DNA from: VYFG01 sp964403545
GTDB taxonomy: Bacteria > Pseudomonadota > Gammaproteobacteria > Arenicellales > Poriferihabitantaceae
Length of the DNA: 13,007 bases
Direction of reading: 5' to 3'
Assembly (NCBI GenBank): GCA_964403545.1
Contig: CAYOGN010000186.1
Span: 1 to 13,007 of the forward strand
A model generated the notes under the pieces. That model worked only from the letters and a program-made list of their open reading frames with translations. It did not search any database and was not told the DNA's origin. Below, piece after piece: positions 6,620 through 13,007 of the stretch. The position numbers and the translations under genes are program-made. How positions within the stretch are numbered: position 1 is the stretch's first letter; each line of letters starts with the position of its first letter.

Positions 6620-8374
6620 TTATTGCCCGTACTGGCCAAGGGTATGATGATGGGTATATTCGATGTAATCAGGGGCAGAGATTTCATTTACCCGCCTGTC
6701 TGCACTACTTGAAAAAATATTGAGCAGTGCAGCTCGTATGGATGCATCTGAAACAGCCCTGTTCAAAGTTTCTGGTTCCCACTCGAGCAATTCTCCCTCA
6801 TGAATGCGCATCGCAATTCCGCCATTGGAAAAATCAACAATTTCAACATGATGTAAGCGCTTTATACAGTCTACTATAAAGTTAATGTTGCGCTCGGCAG
6901 TCATGGATTCTCCAGTGGGATATACAGCCTCAGGCGATTTGGCTTTGACATTTATTTTTTGGAATCGGTCAATATCCATCAAACGATCTGCATCCAGAAT
7001 GCTAAGTGAACCGTTACTACCAAATGCTACTGTTCGGGGTCGTTCGCCGAGTTTGACGCTGTTATCAAGAAACTCATAATGAACGTCTTTTTCCTTGTCC
7101 AGCGCCCAGGTAAAAAATATCCTGGGCATACCTGTGAAAGCCTCTACATTGTGGTCCAGCAAATCATCAACTGCCTTATAACGACCTACCTGGAGACCAC
7201 GCTTCCAGGCCCGTTCAACGGTGGCATCAGGCGGTGTAATCATATAATACAGATACACCTTTGCGCCAAATCGGGTCAATAAATTACTGCCTTCCCGACC
7301 AGACTTCTCGGTAAAACTGTCAAATCGAAAACGATCTATGATCAAATGCGGTACAGCATTATTTTTGCCCTTGTCGGCCATATAGGCGTCGAGTTTTTGA
7401 TCAACAATTTTTAATTCATGGCCGCTACAGGTACCCGCATATTTATAGCCGTCTCCCAGTGAATCATAGTCGAGTAAAAATTTACGCCAGATGTCAGGAC
7501 TGATCAACGCAAAATCCTCCCAACGCAGATCAAGATCACAAACTAACTGGTGTTGCAGGGGCCTGAGTGTGCTTTTACCGGCCGCAGACGAGCCCTTGAC
7601 GTTCATGATCACCGGATTCGATTGCGTCGGCAGTCGACTGTACCCTTCCGTTTTGGCACCAGTACCGATCATGGGTTCAATCAGTTCGCCGATCAGGTGG
7701 CTACCATAACTGTTACATACCTGGCTTGTCACCAACGCGGCCAGCATTTTTTTTTCGCCGCGAATTCGACCATGACAGATCATGATCGAACCGACTATTC
7801 GGTTCAATTGAAAATACACGGATTGTTGCAATGGCTCACAACCCGTTTTGCTTGCCTGCAGTTGCCAATTTTTCAGAATTTCTGATTCACGAATCTGGGG
7901 ATCTATGGATTGCTTTGGTTTTACCGGGCTTTTTGACAGTTTTTGCCACCATGTTTTTTTACGACTGATGGCCGGTAGTGGCGCAAATACGGTTGATTCC
8001 AGTTCACTTTCAATTTTCCAACAACATTGTTCTCTCAATATTTCGTAGCAATCCACCACCTCCTGCATATTCGGGCGTATGTATTTATCCAGCAGCGTCT
8101 GGGCCATATTTCGAAAGTTAAACCCAAGATCCTGATACTGATTTCCATCGGAAACCGCATAGTTGGCAGAAATACGAATTAATAATTCATGCACTGCCAA
8201 ACGCTGGGGTCTGAAGGCGACAATATCTTCTCTGGCGAGGCCGGTAAATTTACCCAACTCCTCCACTTCCGAAAACGGCTGAAATATATTTCCTGGGTCT
8301 AGAATTGTCGAGAAAGGGAGTATCTCTCGGGGCAATTGGGACTGTATTCCGGGATTCCAGGGGCCAAAATCCAT
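6620..8374 (-). CDS. Uncharacterised P-loop kinase-like protein (zeta-toxin-like core) downstream of aceK
   Basis: I do not recognise a named gene. The 584 residues have a clear nucleotide-binding core in the second half: Walker A GSSAAGKST (261-269; codons 7594-7568), an aspartate in ISPDIWRKFL (291-300), a Walker-B-like HLIIDRFRFDSF (343-354), and an arginine-containing lid-like segment ERAWKRGLQVGRYKAVDD (387-404). This order resembles zeta-toxin/gluconate-kinase type P-loop kinases that phosphorylate small molecules. The first 250 residues are a separate, probably helical region with PGNIFQPF (27-34) and FRPQRLAVHELLIR (54-67). The last 80 residues contain a segment (about 507-535) that may form a small beta-rich domain. 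No signal peptide or membrane helix is seen, so it is probably cytoplasmic. The ATG lies in the aceK frame after TAA and ACG, with no Shine-Dalgarno, so translation probably depends on coupling to aceK. Operon position suggests a role in the same isocitrate branch-point control, as partner, second kinase or antagonist; this is inference. A classical toxin is unlikely given the size and the lack of an antitoxin gene. Confidence 0.8.
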   Translation of the reverse strand: MDFGPWNPGIQSQLPREILPFSTILDPGNIFQPFSEVEELGKFTGLAREDIVAFRPQRLAVHELLIRISANYAVSDGNQYQDLGFNFRNMAQTLLDKYIRPNMQEVVDCYEILREQCCWKIESELESTVFAPLPAISRKKTWWQKLSKSPVKPKQSIDPQIRESEILKNWQLQASKTGCEPLQQSVYFQLNRIVGSIMICHGRIRGEKKMLAALVTSQVCNSYGSHLIGELIEPMIGTGAKTEGYSRLPTQSNPVIMNVKGSSAAGKSTLRPLQHQLVCDLDLRWEDFALISPDIWRKFLLDYDSLGDGYKYAGTCSGHELKIVDQKLDAYMADKGKNNAVPHLIIDRFRFDSFTEKSGREGSNLLTRFGAKVYLYYMITPPDATVERAWKRGLQVGRYKAVDDLLDHNVEAFTGMPRIFFTWALDKEKDVHYEFLDNSVKLGERPRTVAFGSNGSLSILDADRLMDIDRFQKINVKAKSPEAVYPTGESMTAERNINFIVDCIKRLHHVEIVDFSNGGIAMRIHEGELLEWEPETLNRAVSDASIRAALLNIFSSSADRRVNEISAPDYIEYTHHHTLGQYGQ

Positions 8375-8377
8375 CGT

Positions 8378-10105
8378 TTACTGAACTAATCGCTCAGTAT
8401 CAGGATATACACTGACACTCGGTACCCTGCCCTCGGACAATTCTTCCTGAATTGTTTCCCAATACTGAGTAGTATGAAGTTCCTGGTGCTTCTCTAAAAA
8501 TAATTTCCTCAACTCACGATATGGCAGGCATAGCCCTGTTGTGAGCTCTTCGGGAAGAAATATGATGCCATCCTCGAAGTACCAATCCGGTATATCTTCT
8601 TCACCGTCAAATCGTTCCGTATTGGTCCGTACTTTTACATCGGTAAGTTTTTCCAGGGCATCATAATCAAACAGATAAACTTTATGATAGGACGATACAC
8701 CGTAGTTGCGTGCATCCAGATCGCGGTTAAATATATTGCCTGCTGCATTGTTTTTGATACAGTAACCAAGATTAGTGATGACGGTCTCAGCCTGTTTCGT
8801 GGTGGCATTTTCCAGGTATATCGGCAACGGTGTCATTTTCCGCTGAACGATCAGGTTTTTAAATACCAGATCATCCTGATCCTGATGTACGCTTTCACTG
8901 GCGAAGGTCAGTAGCAATTCGGCAAGATCCGAGTCAAACCTGGCGGCAGGTAATCGCAAATTATTATAAATTATACTGTCCAGCATGCTGTCAGTGCGAT
9001 TGATTTCATGTACTTTGGTGTATTTTTCAAGTACTGATTCAATGCCGTCGAACTTGCCCCATTTATAGTTGCTGGTCGGCGTATTACGGACGACTTTCAG
9101 AACATAGGCGGAATTTTCCATGCAAAATCCAATCGCTACGGTACCCGGGGTTCCCGGTGCCAGCTGCATCGATTCTTCATTTTGTTGATGTTCAGCTTCC
9201 AGTTCATTCATTACCGCCACCTTGCCCAGGTGATTGTAACCGACAGTTGAATAGTGCAGCCCCAGAGGGCGCATTGGCATGATACTCCATAGAAACCTGC
9301 AGAGATCGTGGTAGTAGTTATTCGTCACATGAAAATTGGCCAGCGTAGAGCTGAACATGTTATGCGCATAAGTGAGGCTGGTAATCAACGCGTCAACATA
9401 TATCCCCTGCTCACTGTTCAGTAGGGCGATAATAAATGGCCGGTATGATTCCTCACCAAATCTGAACCGCCCGACGAGGTAGGCACCCCGATTGCGGTAA
9501 AAGCCTGCCTGATACATCTCAATGGTTAATTCTTTCTCTTCCAGTCGCCGATTCAGATCAATATTGCGTTGCATTCTCTCAAGGATTTGACTGGCGTCAT
9601 GACCAATATTCCGGTACGGCGTTGCTATATTTTCACGTTGGAGAATTTTAGTGATGGTTTTGCCATCCATTTGCCCGCGTATGGTGTAACGATCAATGTG
9701 ATGGGTTACCAGTTCATCGATGACATATTTATCTCGCTCGCTGGCATAATCAGCAACCCGCCACTCTCCGGCATAAATATTGCGCCTGATAGAATGCAGA
9801 TATGCCATCGCAAGGTCTGCCGAATAGTCACCCGAAACCATCCATTGAAAGGACTGTTCAACCGGATCCCAGTGGCGCTCCTCTGCTGCCAGTTCACTGT
9901 GAGTCTGTTTGATCAGAACTCCGAGTTGCTGGATACTGATACTGTAAAGCTGAATTCGCTGACTGCTCAGTTGTAAAGATTTTTTATGATCCCGTTGTTC
10001 GAACGCGATTTTTGCAAGATCAGGAATTTGCTTAAAAACATTATAGAATGCATTAAATTCTTCCAGTACAAGGCATGCCACGGTATGACATTCTTTACTA
10101 TTCAT
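8378..10105 (-). CDS. aceK: Isocitrate dehydrogenase kinase/phosphatase (divergent AceK)
   Basis: Bifunctional enzyme that phosphorylates and dephosphorylates isocitrate dehydrogenase, switching isocitrate between the TCA cycle and the glyoxylate shunt. At 575 residues it is nearly collinear with E. coli AceK (578). The match is weak in the N-terminal regulatory half but clear at FYRNRGAYLVG (202-212). The kinase-like half keeps the ATP lysine K337 (AYVLKVVR), D376 (equivalent to E. coli D371, implicated in the phosphatase reaction), the hinge NLIVQRKMTPLPIYLE (417-432), D462 and N467 in GNIFNRDLDARNYGV (equivalent to D457 and N462), and the DYD motif with D480 and D482 (equivalent to D475 and D477). 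The residue equivalences come from my manual alignment to the remembered E. coli sequence. All key catalytic residues are present, so it should be active despite the divergence. The bases before the ATG (CTAACTAATAAATAT) contain no Shine-Dalgarno, implying low expression. It is divergent from aceA rather than at the end of an aceBAK operon, and is followed by the P-loop gene. Confidence 0.92.
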   Translation of the reverse strand: MNSKECHTVACLVLEEFNAFYNVFKQIPDLAKIAFEQRDHKKSLQLSSQRIQLYSISIQQLGVLIKQTHSELAAEERHWDPVEQSFQWMVSGDYSADLAMAYLHSIRRNIYAGEWRVADYASERDKYVIDELVTHHIDRYTIRGQMDGKTITKILQRENIATPYRNIGHDASQILERMQRNIDLNRRLEEKELTIEMYQAGFYRNRGAYLVGRFRFGEESYRPFIIALLNSEQGIYVDALITSLTYAHNMFSSTLANFHVTNNYYHDLCRFLWSIMPMRPLGLHYSTVGYNHLGKVAVMNELEAEHQQNEESMQLAPGTPGTVAIGFCMENSAYVLKVVRNTPTSNYKWGKFDGIESVLEKYTKVHEINRTDSMLDSIIYNNLRLPAARFDSDLAELLLTFASESVHQDQDDLVFKNLIVQRKMTPLPIYLENATTKQAETVITNLGYCIKNNAAGNIFNRDLDARNYGVSSYHKVYLFDYDALEKLTDVKVRTNTERFDGEEDIPDWYFEDGIIFLPEELTTGLCLPYRELRKLFLEKHQELHTTQYWETIQEELSEGRVPSVSVYPDTERLVQ

Positions 10106-10180
10106 ATATTTATTAGTTAGTTATGACTGTTTATTAATGTTTACTGCTAATAATCTGTATTAATCTTTCATTTAAAATTC

Positions 10181-10186
10181 AGTATA
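10181..10186 (-). promoter_or_regulatory. Possible -10 element for aceK
   Basis: TATACT on the minus strand, 76-81 bases upstream of the aceK start in an AT-rich intergenic region. No good -35 hexamer sits 16-18 bases upstream, so the element is weak or activator-dependent if real. Confidence 0.25.
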
Positions 10187-10210
10187 TTACCCTTTTTACT
10201 ATTCGATTTT

Positions 10211-10239
10211 TTAATCCTTCAAATTGAAATTACTATACT
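10211..10239 (+). promoter_or_regulatory. Putative sigma-70 promoter of aceA
   Basis: A near-consensus -10 TATACT (10234-10239) follows a poor -35 TTAATC (10211-10216) with a 17-base spacer. Transcription would start near 10246, leaving a leader of about 66 bases. The leader contains ACGG-CGTA-CCGT (10254-10265), a small inverted repeat that could be an operator just downstream of the start site. By eye only. Confidence 0.35.
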
Positions 10240-10311
10240 TAATAAGGTTGTATACGGCGTACCGTTACCAGATGATCGCAGCTCAAATTTTACATTATCC
10301 AGGGTAGCTAC

Positions 10312-11628
10312 ATGAGCAGAAATATGAATCGGGCAGATCAGATATCCGCGTTGGAAAAGGAGTGGGTGGAGAATCCGCGTTGGACACATATCCAGCGTAG
10401 ATATTCTGCTGAAGATGTAGTCAGACTGCGTGGATCAGTCCAGCCGGAATTGACCTATGCCCGCCATGGTGCAGAGAAACTGTTTGATCTGATTAATGGA
10501 TCGGCAAAAAAGGGTTATGTTAACTGTCTCGGTGCATTGACTGCAGGTCAGGCTGTGCAGCAGGCCAAAGCCGGAATTGAGGCGATATATCTGTCCGGCT
10601 GGCAGGTAGCAGCAGACAATAACAGCTCTGAGACCATGTATCCGGATCAGTCTCTTTACGCGTACGATTCGGTGCCCACGGTGGTACGACGGATCAACAA
10701 CTCTTTTGCCCGTGCGGACCAAATACAATGGCAACGTGGCATCGAGCCCGGCGGTGAAGGTTATATCGATTATTTTCTGCCCATCGTTGCCGATGCCGAG
10801 GCTGGATTTGGTGGCGTACTCAATGCATTTGAGTTGACCAAAAATATGGTGGTCGCCGGAGCCGGTGGTGTTCACTTTGAAGACCAGTTGGCTGCGGTTA
10901 AAAAATGTGGTCATATGGGCGGCAAGGTGTTGATTCCAACCGAGGAAGCAATTCAGAAACTCGTTTCTGCTCGCCTGGCCTGTGACGTAATGGGTGTACC
11001 TACCCTGCTCCTGGCTCGCACCGATGCCGAAGCTGCCAACCTGATCACATCAGATTATGATGAACATGACAAACCTTTCCTCACCGGTGAACGAACATCA
11101 GAGGGATTTTTCAGGGTTCGAAATGGTCTGGAGCAATCCATTGCCAGAGGCGTCGCCTATGCACCTTATGCTGATATGGTCTGGTGCGAAACAGGCACCC
11201 CTGATCTTGGCTTTGCCAAAGAGTGGGCAGATGCAGTTCGAGCCGCCAATCCCGGCCAGTTACTGGCCTACAACTGTTCACCCTCTTTTAACTGGAAGAA
11301 AAATCTCGACGACAATACCATTGCGTCATTTCAGGATGAGCTGGCCGCAATGGGATACACCTATCAGTTTATCACCCTCGCCGGCATTCATAACATGTGG
11401 TACAACATGTTCCAGCTATCCCGGGATTATGCTCAGGGTGAAGGCATGAAACACTATGTCAGCCAGGTGCAGGAACCTGAATTTGCCGCCGCAGATCAAG
11501 GCTATACCTTTGTTGCTCACCAACAGGAGGTTGGTGCCGGTTATTTTGATGATGTCACCACTACCATCCAGGGCGGTGTTTCATCGGTCACTTCATTGAC
11601 AGGATCCACCGAAGAAGATCAGTTTTAG
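10312..11628 (+). CDS. aceA: Isocitrate lyase
   Basis: Cleaves isocitrate to succinate and glyoxylate, the first step of the glyoxylate shunt. The 438 residues compare with 434 in E. coli, and the sequence is very similar, including the C-terminus (TSLTGSTEEDQF). Visible active-site elements are SGWQVAADNN (95-104), the Mg-binding ADAEAGFGG (160-168), the catalytic loop KKCGHMGGK (197-205) with Cys199, ARTDAEAANL (235-244), WCETGTPD (291-298) and NCSPSFNWKKNLDD (321-334). The start ATG at 10312 has AGGG (10301-10304) seven bases upstream, a far better RBS than aceK has. It stands alone: no malate synthase (aceB) follows, and the gene is divergent from aceK and convergent with the malic enzyme gene. 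The good RBS here and the missing one on aceK fit the high-lyase, low-kinase stoichiometry known from E. coli. Confidence 0.98.
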   Translation: MSRNMNRADQISALEKEWVENPRWTHIQRRYSAEDVVRLRGSVQPELTYARHGAEKLFDLINGSAKKGYVNCLGALTAGQAVQQAKAGIEAIYLSGWQVAADNNSSETMYPDQSLYAYDSVPTVVRRINNSFARADQIQWQRGIEPGGEGYIDYFLPIVADAEAGFGGVLNAFELTKNMVVAGAGGVHFEDQLAAVKKCGHMGGKVLIPTEEAIQKLVSARLACDVMGVPTLLLARTDAEAANLITSDYDEHDKPFLTGERTSEGFFRVRNGLEQSIARGVAYAPYADMVWCETGTPDLGFAKEWADAVRAANPGQLLAYNCSPSFNWKKNLDDNTIASFQDELAAMGYTYQFITLAGIHNMWYNMFQLSRDYAQGEGMKHYVSQVQEPEFAAADQGYTFVAHQQEVGAGYFDDVTTTIQGGVSSVTSLTGSTEEDQF

Positions 11629-11641
11629 GTCCTGTGATCTC

Positions 11642-11673
11642 GTCAGATCATCCTCCCTTGAGGTTGATCTGAC
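11642..11673. terminator. Bidirectional hairpin between convergent aceA and malic enzyme genes
   Basis: Perfect 9-base arms GTCAGATCA (11642-11650) and TGATCTGAC (11665-11673) continue, after one T-T mismatch, into a CCTC/GAGG inner stem with loop CCTT. It starts 14 bases after the aceA stop and lies 55 bases beyond the malic enzyme stop. There is no T-run on either side, so it is either an atypical terminator or a 3'-end stabilising structure. Confidence 0.6.
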
Positions 11674-11727
11674 TGTTCTCGTTGCCTCGCGTCGGTTATT
11701 CCTGTTATAGGTTATATCCGCCTGAGG

Positions 11728-12927
11728 TTAGCGTTCTCTAATTGCCTGTTTCAGGCCACCAACCATATGCTCACGTAACCTGGGATCGAATTGTTTGGGT
11801 ATGATGTAGCCAGGTCCGAAATCAAGGGACTCATTGGGGTAAATTTTCCTGACCTTATCCGGCACAGGTTGATGGGCGAGGCTGGCAAGGCAGCGCACCG
11901 CCGCGTTAATCAGAAATTGGTCTATACATTCAAGTCTTTCATCAAGTGCCGCACGGAACAGGAATGGAAACACCAGAGAATTGTTCACCTGATTTGGATA
12001 GTCTGAACGACCGGTAGCAATTATAATCTGGTCGCTGATCTTGTGTACCTGCTCAGGGTAAATTTCCGGATCCGGGTTAGACAGGGCAAATACAATAGAC
12101 CGGTTCGCCATGCTTGCAACCATTTCAGGGGTTATTGTTTTGGGTCCGGACACGCCGATGAGAACATCCGCGTCGATCAGGGCTTCAGTGATTGTACGCA
12201 TTGGAGTACTGACAGCGAAGGCCTGTTTATAAACATTCAAATCGGTACGACCAGCGTGAATGACTCCCTTGCTGTCCACCATAATTACATTTTCAGGCCT
12301 GGCACCCAAACTGACCAGCAATTTGGCAGCTGCAATGCCTGCTGCCCCAGCTCCCTGGATTACAGTACGAACATCTTCCAGGTTTTTACCCTGAATTTCC
12401 AGCGCATTCAGCAGCCCGGAACAGATAACAATTGCAGTACCATGTTGATCATCGTGAAACACAGGGATATTTAACCGTTCCTTTAGTGCCTCTTCGATGG
12501 CAAAGCACTTGGGGGCGGTAATATCTTCCAGATTAATACCGCCAAATGTGGGGGCGATGTTCGCTACCGTATCAATAAAAGATTCAGTACTCGGCGCTTC
12601 TACTTCGAGATCAAACGAATCGATATCAGCCAGCATTTTAAACAGCATTGCCTTGCCTTCCATTACCGGCTTAGCCGCTAATGCACCCAGATTCCCCAGG
12701 CCCAGAATCGCTGATCCATCGGTAATAATGGCGACAAGATTGCCTTTGTTGGTGTATCGGTAGGCGTTGGCCTCATCATTGGCAATTGCCAGTACCGGCC
12801 CCGCTACTCCCGGCGTATAAGCTAGAGACAAATCGTGTTGACTGTCAAACGGTTTGGTGGCCTGAATCGAAGTCTTTCCAGGGCGGGAAGATTCGTGGTA
12901 GTCGAGGGCGAGTTTTTTGAAATCCAT
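11728..12927 (-). CDS. maeB: Malic enzyme, oxaloacetate-decarboxylating, short (single-domain-set) form
   Basis: Oxidatively decarboxylates malate to pyruvate and CO2 with NAD(P)+, linking the glyoxylate shunt and TCA cycle to pyruvate and NADPH supply. The 399 residues contain the catalytic domain with Tyr37 in LAYTPGVAGP (36-44), the Lys of GKAMLFK (91-97), metal ligands E134/D135 in LEDITAPKCF and D159/D160 in HDDQHGTA, then the Rossmann domain with QGAGAAGIAAAKLL (191-204) and LSNPDPEIYP (282-291). It belongs to the MaeB-type catalytic family but ends at about residue 399, so it lacks the C-terminal phosphotransacetylase-like domain that takes E. coli MaeB to about 760 residues. The length is instead like the Bacillus YtsJ type. 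Cofactor preference (NAD or NADP) is not certain from sequence. No Shine-Dalgarno is visible before the ATG. The gene is convergent with aceA. Confidence 0.93.
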   Translation of the reverse strand: MDFKKLALDYHESSRPGKTSIQATKPFDSQHDLSLAYTPGVAGPVLAIANDEANAYRYTNKGNLVAIITDGSAILGLGNLGALAAKPVMEGKAMLFKMLADIDSFDLEVEAPSTESFIDTVANIAPTFGGINLEDITAPKCFAIEEALKERLNIPVFHDDQHGTAIVICSGLLNALEIQGKNLEDVRTVIQGAGAAGIAAAKLLVSLGARPENVIMVDSKGVIHAGRTDLNVYKQAFAVSTPMRTITEALIDADVLIGVSGPKTITPEMVASMANRSIVFALSNPDPEIYPEQVHKISDQIIIATGRSDYPNQVNNSLVFPFLFRAALDERLECIDQFLINAAVRCLASLAHQPVPDKVRKIYPNESLDFGPGYIIPKQFDPRLREHMVGGLKQAIRER

Positions 12928-12947
12928 AAATTATGACAGGTCGGGAT

Positions 12948-12976
12948 ATAGTAAGCAGTGTATTTTACGCTATCAA
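12948..12976 (-). promoter_or_regulatory. Putative sigma-70 promoter of the malic enzyme gene
   Basis: On the minus strand, TTGATA (12976-12971, five of six consensus matches) and TACTAT (12953-12948, four of six) are spaced by 17 bases. Transcription would start near 12941, giving a leader of only about 14 bases, which fits the absence of a Shine-Dalgarno. By eye only. Confidence 0.4.
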
Positions 12977-13007
12977 ATCAATCCGATGCAGCGTAACCGG
13001 GTAATTT

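Noticed and set aside
6620..8374. Zeta-type toxin-antitoxin system
   Set aside because: The P-loop core resembles zeta toxins, but the protein is about twice their size, has extra domains, no antitoxin gene adjoins it, and it is in an operon with aceK.
8378..11628. Plus- or minus-strand frames of 60-159 codons inside aceK and aceA
   Set aside because: They lie antisense or out of frame within well-supported conserved genes.

Overview
The window is a compact block of central carbon metabolism genes from a proteobacterium, most likely a gammaproteobacterium. The isocitrate lyase, AceK and SucCD proteins read like gammaproteobacterial relatives. Short intergenic gaps and abutting genes fit a chromosomal locus. 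I see no transposase, integrase, tRNA, rRNA or CRISPR array. The taxonomic call is an inference from remembered family features, not from a search.

Layout, left to right. Positions 1-3331 (minus strand) hold the start of an NAD-dependent, Cys-type, molybdenum or tungsten formate dehydrogenase. A fused NuoE/NuoF-like diaphorase subunit is followed with no gap by the catalytic alpha subunit, which runs off the left edge. Positions 3548-5589 (minus) hold sucC-sucD, the two subunits of succinyl-CoA synthetase, overlapping by one base. Positions 5744-6529 (plus) hold a fumarylacetoacetate-hydrolase-family enzyme divergent from sucC. Positions 6620-10105 (minus) hold a two-gene operon: a divergent but catalytically complete isocitrate dehydrogenase kinase/phosphatase (aceK), then a 584-residue protein with a zeta-toxin-like P-loop kinase core that I cannot name. 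Positions 10312-11628 (plus) hold isocitrate lyase (aceA), divergent from aceK. Positions 11728-12927 (minus) hold a short NADP-type malic enzyme convergent with aceA, with a strong hairpin between the two.

Together the genes cover formate oxidation to CO2 and NADH, the succinyl-CoA/succinate step of the TCA cycle, the isocitrate branch point (lyase on one side, the kinase/phosphatase that throttles isocitrate dehydrogenase on the other), and malate decarboxylation to pyruvate. This suits growth on C1 or C2 compounds, where carbon must bypass the decarboxylating TCA steps. Malate synthase, isocitrate dehydrogenase and sucAB are not in the window.

The most interesting part is the aceK operon. 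The unnamed P-loop kinase-like gene lies directly after aceK, in the same reading frame and separated from it only by one stop codon and one further codon. Neither gene has a recognisable Shine-Dalgarno sequence. This suggests a second, uncharacterised component linked to control of the isocitrate branch point.
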